Origin: Auriscalpium vulgare
Lineage: Eukaryota > Basidiomycota > Agaricomycetes > Russulales > Auriscalpiaceae
Length of the DNA: 64,000 nt
Direction of reading: 5' to 3'
NCBI GenBank assembly: GCA_019915015.1
Contig: JAHBBC010000016.1
Span: forward strand, 744,001 to 808,000
The position numbers were made by a program, and so were the translations under genes. Within the stretch, counting starts at the first letter, position 1. Each line of letters begins with the position of its first letter. Positions 33,381 to 46,584 of this stretch are shown piece after piece. The notes below the pieces were generated by a model. That model searched no databases. It saw nothing but the letters and a program-made list of their open reading frames with translations, and had not been told where the DNA came from.

Positions 33381-34501
33381 ATGATAGAAGCAACCCATCT
33401 GGAGACACTACCCCCGTTGACCGGTGGGGATGGCGAGCCTGGGGAACGTATCAGTGCACGCTGTAAGTGCAGACCAATTCGTCCTACGCGAACGCCGATC
33501 GTCAGCGATCGAGGCTTTTCGTCGTATAACAAATCTTCTTAGCTACGCCGGCCAGACCAGCTCACGTATACTGTACTGCGTTTCAGTTACTAACTGACAC
33601 TTGCTGCGCAGTCTCATCCGCCAACTCAGACGTCATGATCCGATCGTCAGACGATGTCGTGTTCAAACTGATCCGTCGCGACCTCGCCGCCTACTCCGAA
33701 ATCTTCCCCGGCGAGGAGATCGACACGCACAACGAGGTCGTGCCGCTGACCGAAGACGCTGAGACCCTCGAACTGCTCTTCCAGTACACATGCCGCCAGC
33801 CGCTCCCCCTCCTGGGCGACGTCCCCTTCGAGAAGGTGGCGAAGCTCGCCGAGGCGGCCGAGAAGTACCGTGTCTTCTCGGCTATGGCGATCTGTCAGAT
33901 ACGGATGAAGTAAGTCGCATGCGAGATGCTCGGGTTGTGCGGTTGATCGCATCCTTACGGCGTCGCTTTGTGTATGTTCCAGAGCCGCCGTCCAGCAACA
34001 CCCATTGGCCGTCCTGGGCTATGCAGCTCGTCACGGATATGCAAGCATGTGCGACGAAGCGGCGCCCCTCACGATCGATACACCGTCGGGGACAGTTCTG
34101 CAAGCCTTTCGGCCTGCGATGTTTATGAAATGGGTCAGAACTTGACATCGGACACACTGGATAGCACCAGGAAGCTAAGCAAATTACAGGTATTATATCG
34201 CGACGAGTGGAAACGCCTCCACCGTATGACACTCAAAAAGCCACGTACATACCTACTGCATAAGGGAGGGGCCGAGGACTGTGAGCTGTGGGCGCCATTC
34301 TTCCAGGAGGTCACGGTGGCTCTCAGCGATGAAGGAAGTCTCCCGCTTCTCGGGCTGGACAAGGTCATCGAATCACTGATGGCAAGTAAGAGTGTCAGTT
34401 CGTGCACGCAGTGCCATTCGAGAGCCACTGGTTGGAGGCGTACCCTCGAGACGGCGAGGGGTCGCATTCCGCTGTTCAGCACCATACGGCTCCCAGAATA
34501 A
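33381..34501 (+). CDS. BTB/POZ domain protein
   Basis: Four exons. The first encodes MIEATHLETLPPLTGGDGEP. The BTB fold follows: SSDDVVFKLIRRDLAAYSEI, FPGEEIDTHNEVVPLTEDAE and LELLFQYTCRQPLP, then KVAKLAEAAEKYRVF and, after an intron at about 33910, AAVQQHPLAVLGYAARHG. This is the usual Agaricomycete BTB pattern of substrate display followed by a short helical BACK-like region. The last exon (YRDEWKRLHRMTLKKPRTYL) ends with stop 34499-34501. Frames close across introns 33463-33611 and about 33910-33982 and across the TGG-GTA junction near 34134. BTB proteins often act as cullin-3 adaptors. The specific target here is unknown. Confidence 0.8.
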
Positions 34502-35561
34502 GTGAATTGCCATACATCTCGACTGACGCTCCCAAAGTACTGTATGGCTTCTTGGTTGCTGTAGCTCGTCACCGTTGTAAATTATGGATCTGTGGAGAAC
34601 TTCTCAGTGCCACCAATGCCACGATGATGCCCTGGGCGTCAGCGCCTGCGAAGCAACGGGGACCAGATCTTCAGCCGCGTCCTACCCCATTCGTCGTAGC
34701 CAAAGAGCCAAAGAGTTCGTTGCACCGGTACTCGTCTAACACCTGCGGACAATATGATGTCGGGAAGGCTGCGTGCCGGCAGCTACTGCATGTGATGTTT
34801 GTGTGAGTGGGAGAAGAACTTCTGCGCGCTGTAGTCATCGCGGGCTCCGCGTCCAGCGCGGAGAGATGGAGACAAGTCACCTCGATGAATAAGACGCCTG
34901 CATTGTGTGAGGTTTGGACGGTGTCTCGCGGCCGGTCGGTCAGCTCTGCGCACATTGCAGCGGACTCGGACGAGATGCCGTATTGATGTATCTATAGTAG
35001 CTGTCAAGTGGGGCCAGGGCAGATCAAACTCTGCATCGTGCGCTGAGGATGTCGATCGCACTGACGCCATATAATTTATGATAGTCGGAGGGGAGTGGGG
35101 CTGAGCTGTCTCCGGCGGCCGCGGGCGCACAGCGCGGGGTGATGTGCCGTTGCTGCTGGGTACGGGTGGTGTGCTCGGCGGGCGACGAAGGAGATGCTGG
35201 GATGGACGGGGGCGGGGGGGCGATCAAAGCAGTGCAATGCCACTGCAAGTGCGCTGTGGCCTCAAGCGCGGCGCGGCGGGACGCGACTAGCAGCAGCCGG
35301 CTGAGGTCACGGCAATAGAGTATTGATGGGTGGTCTCAAACAGCCATCGTCGGCACGATCTCACAGCTCACAAACCCGGCCGGTGATGGTCGCAACCTCG
35401 CCCAGCTTTCTTGATGGGACATCAACCATTACCCTCTCCTACGTGCGGCGACGACCTCGCGGTGTCCATAGCGCCCCGTGCCCCTTGCCGCCCTTTTTAT
35501 ATTCCTTTTCTACGTTCTGGCGTTTCTCTTCTCCCGTTGCATACCACGCGGGGACTCGGAC
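34502..35561. other. Intergenic region
   Basis: About 1.1 kb with no supported gene. A GC-rich G-run stretch (35.16-35.23 kb) and a C/T-rich leader precede the ATG at 35562. Short open frames on both strands show no motif. Confidence 0.4.
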
Positions 35562-38500
35562 ATGTCTTTCTTGACCTTTCGCTCAGCAAAACGCAAGGCC
35601 AAGAAGATATCAACAAGCGTCGTCCGCAGACCTCCCCCCCGCTCCTTCTCTCCAGATAGCTTCCATTCCCCATACGTCGTCGAGATCAGCGAGAGCGGCA
35701 ATGACACCTACAACCTCGGGCCCCAGCCCCGCGAGGACCATCCCCTCGCTTTGACGTCTCCCCAGGTCGCGTTGGAATTCTCCAGCGAGCCTCTCTTCCC
35801 CAGCGACATATTCGTCTCTCACACCGACGGAGAGGGCTCCGACGACGCCAGGCGCGGCGCGAGTAGGGAGAGGCCGGCCGGCGGTTCCTCGTCTGGTGCG
35901 GGGAGTATTGGCGCGTCGAGATCATGGCCGGACGGGATACACGAAGCTGGGAATGATGCTACCGACGTGCGTGATCAGCCTTCTCACTTATGAGCAGCCG
36001 ACCTCACATACGCCGACCCATAGTCAGCAAGCAATCTCGACTTGAGTAATGCTGAGGACGACGTCGCGGTGAGTCCGTGTGCAGCCGTCATTGTCCTCTT
36101 TGCTGAACGAATCTTGCAGACAAAGCCGCCGCGGAAAGCTTTGAAAGCTGCACCGACTCCCATACGCATACCCGCTGTCTCTCGCCATGCCAAGCTGCAG
36201 GTTCAACGCTCCGCGGGCAAATCTGCGGCCCCATCTGCGTTCCCTCCCCATTTGGAAAACGTCGACTCGCCTGTGACAGGCGACGACGCCTCGGCCATTT
36301 CGGGGTTTACTCTCGCAGGTGCCCTAGCTGCCAACGCATTTTCAATGCAGAATGAGCCCAGCGACACGCGCCGGTCGAGGCACGTCACACGCAAGGATTC
36401 AGCAACACTGCCCATAGGCTATTGGAAGCAGAGTCGGAAGAGCCCTTCGGAACACGACGGAGGCGCGACCTCAGGGTTGGATCCATCTATACCACCCTTG
36501 CCGCCCCTGCCTTTGAGGACCGCCTCGCTCACGCTCGACATCGCGATGGGGTCTTCGTCGTTCGGCGAGGTCGCCTTGGCATCTGAGCCCAGTCACACGG
36601 ACGCAGATGATGCCGCAGTCAGGCGTTTAGCGCGAAATCCTGCGACACCGCCACTTTCGCGGACACCCAGCTCTGCACGCTTTTTCGACAACGAGCAGCA
36701 TCCTGGGCAGCGGCGTGTGTCTCCCATTGCCGAGGCTCCCACGCCATCACCTGCGACGCCTGAGCAGACGAAGGCTCCCTCGAGCTCAACGAGCAGTTCT
36801 GGACCCGCTTCGTCTACAGGTACGAACCCGCAACGTACCGGCGCGTCCGACACCAGCCTGTTCCTCTCCCCTAATTCTGGTGGACGGCCATCCCCGTACT
36901 CGGACCTCTCTAGCCGTTCGGGCACAGACATCAACCAGGTTCTCGACAATTTCGGCTCTCCCTCTATCGACGGGAAAAATCCGCTCACTCCAGAACGGAA
37001 GGTATCGTCAGGTTCACCATCGCCCTCGGGCACTTCGGTTCGGGTTGCTGCCGAGAGGACGTCAAGTTCACGACGGCGCGGGAAGAGTACGTCTTTGATC
37101 ATTCACTTCTGTCTGCTGTCGTTCTGACAGGTCTCTGCGTGGTTTCCAGGTAGTCTTCTTGAGGCACGGATATCCAACCCACGTCGGCCTTCTATGGTCT
37201 CCGTGAATAGCATCCTCCATCCTTCGACACTTCTCCCCATCGGCGATAGGCGTGGTTCTACCTTCAGCGCGTCCGCCGTGGCCTCATCGCTGGAGGAGCG
37301 CGACACCCTGTCTGCTGCGTTACCGTCTTTTCTTGGCACCACCCATTCTCAACATATCTCGCAGCTCCCTTCATTCCCTGAAAGCGCGAATCTTCCGTCG
37401 GCGACCTTCAGCCCTGGCATCCCTCCTAGTCCTGGCCAATCCCCTGCCTTCCCGCCGACTCCCGACCTTTTCGACAACATCATCGTCGGAGACGAGGGGC
37501 AGACAACCAATAACGGGATGCGGCGCCCTAGCGGAGCCCTCACCATCTTGGCAGACCCGAGGGATCCTTCCTCCTACGACATCGCAGTTGGCGAGTCTAG
37601 CTCGCCTGCGAACACTACGCCATCTACGGGAACTGGCAAGCAGACATTCCCAGAGACTCCCGATGCATTCAGCCCTATCTTTTCGCCTAACGCGAGCGCA
37701 ACGGCGTCGAGAAGCGCATCATTCGGCCCAAGTGCGCTGCGCACAGTCTCTGTGAATCGGGGCACTCGTGGACGGAGTGCACGTCTAGTGCCACGTGTCG
37801 TGTCGCGGTCGAGCTCGCTGAAGTCTCGTAAAAGGTCTTTGAAATCAAAGGCGTCGAAGGCGAGCATGGTCGATTCTCTTGCAGGCTCCGAAGGAACTGC
37901 TTCTGGTCATGCAGCGTCGAGCTCCACCATGTCTAAGAGTGTGGACATCTCATCCAGAGCGTCCGGCTCATCGGCTGCATCTAGCGCCACGTTTGGCGTT
38001 ACCCGACAACGATCCGCTAGCTTGCGGAGAGGCATCCCTCCTGCGCCGGTAGCAGTTCCACCACCCCCTCCGCCATTACCATCGGCGCCGAGAGTAGCGC
38101 CAACTCCCACCCCCCCGCCTGCCTTCCCGGAGGCACCATCATCAGTCGACAGCGCGCACAGTGGGGCTCCTCCGCCTCCGTATCAATCCGTCGCGAACGG
38201 TCCTGGTCCTTCCGTGACGCCTGGCCCCTCCGGCTCTGTCGCTAACCGCCGACTTCAAGGCCGGCCCCCGCTACCCATCGGTCCTCGCAACCGCAATGTT
38301 TCAGGAGGTCCAGGGCCAGGTCTGGCCACGACCACCGCGGGACGATCTCGCAACGGCTCCAGCGCATCCCTCCTGCCACAAGGCGACTCGTTGCAGCGCT
38401 CCACTGCTGGCTCGGTCAGCTCAAGGTCGGGGCCGAGGTTCCAGCCTAAGGGTATCGCTTACAAGGGTTACACCATGGAAGCAGCGAAGTGGACCTTCTC

Positions 38501-39727
38501 TTCGGAACAGCTGCAATCCATCGTATCCACGGCGATTAGGCAGTCTGCTGAGGCGTCATCAATAAGGTTATTGCCGCCCCAACAACTCAACGCAGACGTG
38601 CCCCAAGAGATGGATCGCCTCGCCGCGGTCGAGTCCGAATTGAAGGTCAAGCACAAGCTGCAGGTCCGGAAGCGCGATACGCTCCTCTCGTCCATTTCGG
38701 CACAACTCGAGGGCCAGGAGGGAGCGTACACAATTCGCTCGAAGCTGGACGACGTCGCTGAGGTCTCTGACAACCTGGATCAGATTGCCGACGACTTGTA
38801 TACCACCCGAGATCAGGCCGCGCAGCTCGACCTGTTGATGGCCGTGCACTCCGCCAGCGCGCTCGCGATGGCGCTCAGGAAACTCAACACGAGCTTTCTC
38901 AAGCGCACCGCCGAAGTGCAAGGCCTGCGCCAGCACATTGCCGCACTCGAGGCGGAACGAGATGAGGCGTGGTCGCAGGCACAGCAAGTCGCACAGGATC
39001 TTGATGACCTCAACGAGAGTATCCAGGACGACTCTGCAGATGGAGAGCGCCGGCACTCCAGATCCCACAGTCGGCACTCGAGCCGCGTCATGGCGTCTCG
39101 CAAGTCCAGCTTGCGTGCCTCAAAAGCCGGTCTGCGGTCAAGTCGGAGCCACCGGGGATCGGTGGCAAGCCAAGTCGCCACGAGTCGCATGAGTTACATG
39201 TCGTCGGCAGGTACACCTTCCTTTACCCCCGCGGAGGTGCCGCCCGTGCCGCCTATCCCCCTACATCGCAACTCCATTGGGATCGTGACTACCGGTCTCT
39301 CCAGCCATAACTCTGGTAAGCTTGAATCACCGGTATGGTTGCATCTGTATTTTCCTGATCGCCGTCTAGGGATGTACAACTCGGGCTTCTCGTCGACGTC
39401 GGAGAGCCACGCCCTAGCGCAGGCACAGATGGATTTGTACAGGATGCTTGGGCTCCCTATACAGGAAGCGAAGGACCCGCGGACGAGGAGATCATCTCTC
39501 TCTCAGCTCATGACACCGTCCAGCGGACGCCTTCGTGGCACTCCTACTGGTTCTCCCAGACCCGTGTCCGATGGCGGTGGTCATCGGAGGACGCAGAGCT
39601 TGGATGCGTTAGAAGCTCTAATTTCTGATGATGTACGTCGCCCAGCATGTGCATACATGTCACTACACTGACTCAGTCGCTTTATCAGCATCAAGCTGTC
39701 CTGGCGACACTACACATGATAGGCTAG
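35562..39727 (+). CDS. Large Ser/Pro-rich protein with polyproline and coiled-coil segments, unknown function
   Basis: Multi-exon gene of about 1,300 residues starting MSFLTFRSAKRKAKKISTSV. A tiny exon (SASNLDLSNAEDDVA) joins the first and third exons in frame. The middle is disordered and Ser-rich, with formin-FH1-like polyproline (PVAVPPPPPPLPSAP) and PPPPYQ. An ordered block starts YKGYTMEAAKWTFSSEQLQS and runs through a helical region with KVKHKLQVRKRDTLLSSISA, LDDVAEVSDNLDQIADDLY and a coiled coil QGLRQHIAALEAERDEAWSQ. A short intron (39315-39368) splits NSG and GMYNSG. A final intron near 39636 gives a C-terminus SLYQHQAVLATLHMIG with stop 39725-39727. Without that splice the frame ends at 39671. 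Proline stretches and the coil suggest a cytoskeleton or polarity scaffold, but no family was recognised. Confidence 0.7.
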
Positions 39728-40046
39728 CACCACACGAAGGATCATATCTTATTATCGCCTTGCTGTTTGTATCACGCTATTTTAACAACGTACCTACCCA
39801 ACCACTCTTTTCACATTATTATCTTCTATGCCTCGTAATCGTTGAACACAATCATTCATTCACACATCCATTCGTTTTGGACCCACCACTAACCCACCAC
39901 ATACCCTGTCCACACTATGCATTGCTCGTTAATACATATTCATTCCGTCAGTACAGTAACGTCAGCGTAAGTTACACACTCGACAGCAAGAAGCAAAGCA
40001 CCAGAGCAGCGTCTCCAATAAAGATAAAAAGAAGAATCTATGCGCA

Positions 40047-43000
40047 TCAATGACGGGCTCTTTTCCGCCTTATCTGGATCTCTCCAGTGGAGCTAGCCTG
40101 TGAGGCTGGCGGACGGACAGGGGATGAGGCATCCTGTCCATTCTGAACGGGGGCAATGTTTTCGTCGTCGTCATCGCCAGTGTCGTCGATCTCTGCTCGG
40201 TTCCGCTTCCGCACGAGCTTGGGCGTGACCTCGCCCATCTCTTCATCCTCATCACCGGGCAGTATTTGAGGGGGTGTGAGTGGCGATTCCGACTGACGTC
40301 CGGGTTCAGGTTGTTCGAGTGGCGCTGACTCCTCGCGCTGTGGCGATTGGTGCGCATCCTCTTCTTGTGCTTCTTCGTGATCGGATTGGGGCCCATCGTC
40401 AATCGCGGCTCTCGTTCTATATGCTGGTCGTGCACGAGGTCGTGCACTTTGGATGGGTTCGACCGCCTCGTCGGCCGATGGCTCGCCTTCTGATTCGCTG
40501 GCTACTATGTCCTTCGATTTGGCGCCTTTTCTAGATTTCACAGTCGCACCTTCACAGCAGGTCAAAAGACAATAGCCTTGAATCAGAAATATGATGCGCA
40601 CCCTTCATCTTGGACATGACTGTGTTCAGCCTTTTTTCAAAGGCTCGCTGAGGCTCCCATGCAGGGGCAGTAGCTGATGGTTCTACTTTCGCCTGTGCCA
40701 GGACCTGATCCATATGTGCCTTTCTGGAAGATGATACGTCATGTCAGAGATCGGGCTCGCACACAAGTTTCAAAATCTACTCACATTTTCAAGGCATCGC
40801 GGCTGTCAACCGCACTGACCAGGGGCTGTAGAGCTCGGAAGAAAAGCAGAGCTGCCGTCCGACCTTTCTTATTCTTGTTGCTCTCATAAGATCCAATTCG
40901 CTTGCCGATCCAAGTGAGCAAGGTCGTGAGGATATCGACGACGTGCTGACCCTCCAGTCGACGAACGACAGAGAGCTGAGCACCGCGGATCATGAGACAA
41001 GGCACTAAAGCCTTCGCCAAGGACGTCGCAGGACCTTCATCAGAGATGACACCTTCCAAGTGGAGCGTGAAAGCCTGTGCAGGAGTCGTTAGTCAACAAG
41101 ACACATGAGTGACTGGAAATAACGCACATCGAGCAGGGCTTGCGATACCACCGTGGATACGAGGTCGCCGTGACCCTTGTACATGCCTTCTTCTTTCAAG
41201 ACCTCGACGATGACCTTGGAACAAAGATCAAACGCCGGCCCCAGACGACCATGGTGCATGAGTAAAACGGCGCTGTGCTGCAGACTGATTGCCCCTGCGC
41301 GAATGGCCCGCAAGAACGTCGATATGACACCCATGAAGACATACTCTCGCTCCAGCTGAGCTCGAGTCGTACGATGAGCTAAGCGCGTAGGCAGTCAGAT
41401 GACACGGTTGTGGGCAAAAAGAAACCACCATACCTGACGAGGCTCCGTCAGTTGCCTTTCGCCGTCTAGCCGGACGCTTCTTCGGCGTCTCCGCATCGCT
41501 GCCGCCAGCATCCCCTTCGCTAGCCCGGCTCTCAGCTGGACTGCCGCCAAATTCGTCGGCGTAGCGGTCAATTTCCGCCTGCACAAACCCGGCGCAGCGA
41601 TATTGCACCTCGTCATCAAGGGTAAGGGAAAGCAATGCCGATGGTGCCTCGTCTGCGTCTTCGGGAGAAGGCGGACTAAATAAGATGTGAAGGTTCATAA
41701 GGTTTTGGAAAGCCTTGAGGCAAGTCAATTATCAGGCAAAAATTCGGTCAGCAGAGGAATCCGTACCACTCTGCGTACACCATCGGCCGTATTTGACTGA
41801 GTACCGACTGCATACTCCACGAGCTTTTCTAAAAGCGATTCGCGCTGCTCGCGGAATGAGTCTCGAAACTCGATTTCCTCAGGGGAGGGTCGGCTTTCGA
41901 TAGGCAGACGCCTTGCCTTCCAAATGATGTGAAGGGTGAGGAGGCTCAATCCTTGGTCGATCATCTGGGGGATACGTCACGCACAATCACAAAATGCCGG
42001 TCAAGGATCTTACCGCTTCCTCCTCCTTATACCCGAGCTTTCCTCGCTCGACGAGTGCGCTCACGATATCCCAAGCGCTGCTCTGCTTACCACCTTCGTC
42101 CTCCTCCATCCAGGATGTCATGTCTCGGGTACCCGCCAACACGGATAACCGCGCGCATATACCTCCCAGCACGAGGACCTCATCCTCCGTGAAAGTGGCA
42201 ATCTCGAGTTCGTCTCGCCCAGCGACGGCATCTCTCAGAGACGTCGCCAACTCGTCTTCGAGCTCCAGGATTTTGGTGCTGTTCGTGTTCGACAAACTTG
42301 TCGCGTCCATAAGATGTCGAATAGCTGCGACGGCGTGTGAGAGAACCGTGGGCGACGAGTGGGAGGTGAATTGCTTCGTGACGTCATCCCATAAGCTCGA
42401 ATAGGTCTTAGAAACGCGTCAACCAACCGAAACGAAGAAATGACAAACGCAGACTTACCGTGATCATGCGCATCTCGAGATACAGATCAAGATTCATAAG
42501 TTGCGGTATTGACAAAACCTCCGCAATCCGAGTCTTGTCTGTTTGATGTTTCGCGAAAAGGCGTGGCAGACCTTTGATAAGAGCCCGAGTGATATCGGAC
42601 GTGACGGAGTCTTCTTCGCCCTGCCAAAATTCTTCAGTTCTCCTCTCGCCTATCTCAAACTCTCGCTAACCTTCTTCGCGGTGCCGGCGTCGACCTTTGC
42701 CTTGCGCAAGGAAGCGACGAGCACCTCTAGGAGCACAGCTTCCTCCACCTCCTCCAGCCGCCATGCTTCATCGATAGCCGATTCTGCTGACGGCCCCTTT
42801 GCTTTTGCTCTCCGGCCCCGAGAGTCTTGACTACTTTCGCCACCCGCGGAGTGATCCAAAAGTAAGACGTCCAGTAGCGCCTCCCAATCGCTCACCGGCG
42901 CCACCTCATCCCAGAGCGCTTCTACAGCAAGTGCAGTGCGGCCACGTTGCTCTGCGCCCATCAGAGCCGCTATCTCGCGGACGCCCTTCGGGTGTGCCGT

Positions 43001-44863
43001 GCCCTCCACTGGGTTGGCCTCGTCTGCGGTGTCTTCCTCCTCGTTTGAAGCGACGACCTTGTCCAAAGCCTTGCCTAGCCGCACAAGAAGCGCCCCGAGT
43101 GCTTTCACCCCAACGCGAGTCTTCTCCGGCTTTCCTACTTTCTTGCCGACCAAGAACTCTTCCACCAAGTCGTCCCATACACCGCGCACGAAGTTGCTAA
43201 CAGCCTTGCGCACCTTGGGCTCCTCGTCAAATACGAGCAGACATAGTTGCTCTCTCTGCTCGTCCTCCAAGAGCCCATGCCCATCTATGGCTCCAAGCAC
43301 CTGAATGACTGCGACGCGAACAGATAATTCAGTGTCGCCCGTGGCCATCTCGACCAGTCTTGGTTTGAACCTGTCGGTGAAGTTCTGCAGCGACCCGATG
43401 AAATCAGATTTTTGGTATACGCCGGATAAAGACTTGACAGCCTCCAGGCGAACATGGGTGTTCGAGTCTGACAGGACCCAGCCCACGTATCGCAGGTAGG
43501 CGCCGTCCAAAAAGTGCCCAGGGTATTTCTTGAACCAAAGGCCGATCGCGCGAACGCACTCCGCCCGGATTGAAGGATCTAAGTCTCGGTAACGATGGAC
43601 GAAGACGCTACAATGATAGCAGTTGAGCACACGACATGATATGTTAGCGAATGCTTTACCCGTCAACAAATTCTTTCAAGAACTCCGCAAGCTTAGTCCT
43701 GCGCACTCGTACTTCGTTGGCCTTGCCCTCAAGTTCCTTGTCGCGCCCCCCAGCTGCCTTCCCCTTGCTGCCAGCCTTGCGTTTCCTTTCGCCCTCTCTC
43801 TGCCGACTAATGACCTCTGCTTCTTTCTCCACGGCTGCGGCAACGTCGCAAAGCGCTGTCTCCACCTCGAGGGCGACAAATGTGGCTGTATGTCGAAAGC
43901 TTCGTAGTTGAGAAGAGGACATGGGCATCACCCATGTTTGGAGCGTCCTCATCAGCTCGGTGGAATACAGCAGACCGAGGTCCGCCGAGGAAATAACAAG
44001 TCGCTCCAAGAACTCGGACAGTGATTTCCTAAACTTCTTGAAGACGGGAAGTTTCGAAGTTAAGGGGTAAATGGGTGAGTTGTCCTGTGTACACCGTTAA
44101 CAGATACTCATTTGCCTAGAGCAAGGGCACACGCACCTGTTTCAACACCTCAGTGAAGTTGTCGAGTGCATCGACTACTCCATCAGAATCGAGCACCGCG
44201 TCTCCGTCCACTATGTCGTTGCAGCCACAAGCGCGTAGAATGGCGTTGATAAATTCAGCTTGCGCTGCCGCAGGCGAGTCGGAGAGCGATTCCAGGAAGT
44301 CTTCGACAGTTGATTGGAGTGCAGCGGAGGGATTCATGATTGCGTCTGTCATCCGACACATTAATTGAGTCGGTGGTCGAGATGCGCTAATCACGTACTG
44401 AAGAGCGCATTATCGGAAGCGATGTTGGTGTCACTTGCACCTCTGCCAGCGTCAACCGCGTCTGCGCCTCCTCTCGCCCTCCTGCGCTTCGAAGGACCTG
44501 CTGCAGTAGCATTTGAAGACGCGTTTTTGCCGGTGCGCACGCGCTTCGCCTGTGGAGGCCCTTTGGGTCTGCCCCTCTTCTTCGCGGTTGCCGTAGGCCC
44601 CTTCGGCTTGGGCTGAGGGTCACTGGAGTCCCCCTCTTCCGGATCCTGTATTGATTCTTCTTCATCCACTTCTGAAAGCCGCTCGTCAGCATCTTCTTCT
44701 GTATCGGTGTCGCCAAGCTTCCTCTTGTGGGAGGGGACTGGCGCATTAGTTAGCGCGCTTTCGTGGTAGTGGCGAGCGATCACGTACGCGATACAAACTT
44801 CTTGGCCTGTTTCCTGTCTCTTTGTGAGCGGCGGGGACCCGAAATCGAGTCTGTTTCTGACAT
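40047..44863 (-). CDS. Cohesin subunit SCC3/STAG (Psc3/SA)
   Basis: Multi-exon gene encoding roughly 1,200 residues. SCC3/STAG is the HEAT-repeat subunit that clamps DNA with the Scc1 kleisin and is needed for sister-chromatid cohesion. The N-terminus (MSETDSISGPRRSQRDRKQA) is basic and disordered with an AT-hook-like stretch (KKRGRPKGPP). Then comes the STAG domain (SKLPVFKKFRKSLSEFLERL) and the stromalin conservative domain, which is diagnostic: HRYRDLDPSIRAECVRAIGL, WFKKYPGHFLDGAYLRYVGW and VLSDSNTHVRLEAVKSLSGV. HEAT repeats follow over several exons. The acidic C-terminal exon ends IQIRRKRARH at 40047. The gene is convergent with the one ending at 39727. The start at 44863 is the only ATG that keeps the conserved tail. 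Confidence 0.9.
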
Positions 44864-45801
44864 TGAGGAGATGGTGGACGCGTTCGAAAGGACGCGCTTG
44901 TCCGTGGCAGCGCGTGCATCACACGCGACACCGTGATGTCACTGCGTCACATCACACCAGCCACACGCGTGACCCTCAGTAAAAACGCGAAGTCAGCCGC
45001 CAGTCCTGTATGGAGGCGTAGGTCATCCTCTAGTCCAACAATGGGCCGAAATAGTCCGCTGCTGTCAGAACACCCTATATACGTAATGATCCGTTATATA
45101 CGTTATATACATCATGATATGTACGGGTATGCAATCGGCTCGCTCAGCGGCAGCCTGCCACGCGTCGAGCCTGGCGGCGTAGTGCGCGCGCAGGCGGCGG
45201 CCAGCGACGGGGAACCAAGAGGTGGCGCTGTAGCACGTCTCAGCGGAGAAGGGAGAGGTCAAACGAAATTGTGACGCACAGGTGCTTTGAGTGCTTCAGA
45301 TCAAGACCTGGACGTGTCGTTTAGAGGGCAGGGCGACCGCGCCTATGGCACAGTTGTGTGGCCTCGCGGGTGGGGAGCAGACTCGCTGTCTAGCGCGGGC
45401 TGAGCGCACGGTGCGTGGCGCAGGGCGCACTGTGGGCCTGAGACGTGGGTGGGTGATGGGTGGGGGATGGACTGGGTGCTGCAGACGTACGGCGAGTGGG
45501 ATGAGCGCGTCGAGAGTCGAGAGAAGTGATTTCGCTGTCTAGTAGCAGGCTGAGCGCACGGTGCGTGGCGCAGGGCGTTGTGGGCCTGAGACATGGGTGG
45601 GTGTGTAGGGAGCAGTCGGGTGCGAGTTGAGGGGATCGCATCAGCACACCGGCGCTTGCGGCGCTGCGCCGGCAACGCGCGACGCGACTAAGTGCTCGCG
45701 GTCGCGGCGAACTCGAACTTCACGCTTTCATCGTCCAAACCCTGTGTCAGTCTTTTGTAGCATTCCATCCTCACAAATGCTGACGCCCTCGCATCAAGGC
45801 A
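44864..45801. other. Intergenic region with direct repeats
   Basis: No gene supported. It contains an AT-rich, palindromic-looking cluster (TATATACG and ATCATGATAT, about 45.07-45.12 kb) and two direct repeats of about 75 bases listed separately. Confidence 0.4.
45383..45603 (+). repeat. Two direct repeats of about 75 bases
   Basis: Positions about 45383-45459 and 45532-45603 share TCGCTGTCTAG, then GCTGAGCGCACGGTGCGTGG, CGCAGGGCG and TGTGGGCCTGAGAC with a GGGTGGGTG end. The copies differ by a few bases and small gaps and are offset by about 149 bases. Both are G-rich on the + strand. Confidence 0.75.
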
Positions 45802-46170
45802 ATGTCGAACAACTACAATAATCAGTGGATTCAGGTCAATAATATCAACTACAACCAACCACTATTCCTCTACCCTGCGGTGGCCCTCGTCGTTGTACCA
45901 GCCCACGGCAACCTCCCCCCGCTCTACTACATGCCTCTGCCCCTGCAGACCGCATACCCGATCGTCTCCGGGCAAGGCTTCCACTACGAGGGAGGGATAG
46001 GGGACAGCGGCCGCGACGGCGCGTACGGCGGGACAGCACCGCGTTCGCGTCGCTTCGCGCGTCGCTGCGTGTGCACCAGAGTGCGTCGCTTCTTTGCCGC
46101 CATATTCTGTGCGCAGTCCACGGCATTGGGCCGCGGTGAGGCCGATAGCATGGGACTGGCAGATATTTGA
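45802..46170 (+). CDS. Possible small protein, 122 codons, unknown
   Basis: Open frame beginning MSNNYNNQWIQVNNINYNQP, then LFLYPAVALVVVPAHGNLPP. The Asn/Gln/Tyr-rich N-terminus and hydrophobic Pro-rich centre do not look random, but the C-terminal third is Arg/Cys-rich and may be read-through of an intron. No family was recognised. It is followed closely by a decayed phosphatase and could be part of the same degenerate locus. Confidence 0.3.
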   Translation: MSNNYNNQWIQVNNINYNQPLFLYPAVALVVVPAHGNLPPLYYMPLPLQTAYPIVSGQGFHYEGGIGDSGRDGAYGGTAPRSRRFARRCVCTRVRRFFAAIFCAQSTALGRGEADSMGLADI

Positions 46171-46584
46171 GCGCGGGGCGAGGGGCTAGGTGGAAGACGG
46201 GGAGGTGTACATGGAGGAAAAGTTTCATGGAGGAGGTTTGGTTGAAAAGTCGCGTCGCGGCCAACGGGGAGGGGGCACTGATGAGCCATGTATTCGTGTC
46301 ACTGTGATTCTGTTTCTTGATATGCACTTGTTTTGTTGCTCGCCACCCGCGCGCGAGCTCCAAGCTCGCTCGTGGAGGTAAGTATTCTGTCTCGCGAGAG
46401 GAAGGACCACGTCAAGGGAGATTTGACGTACCGCCCGCGCCGGACGCCCACGCGCCCTTTTCCCGCCTCGTCGTGCATCGCGCGTCCCGGCACGCGCAAC
46501 AGCACGCGCACCGCGCTCGCCCTGCCGGGACAGCGCACGCCCTTCCTCCATGAGGTCCGCGGCTGGCGCGCGTCCGTTGCTGCA

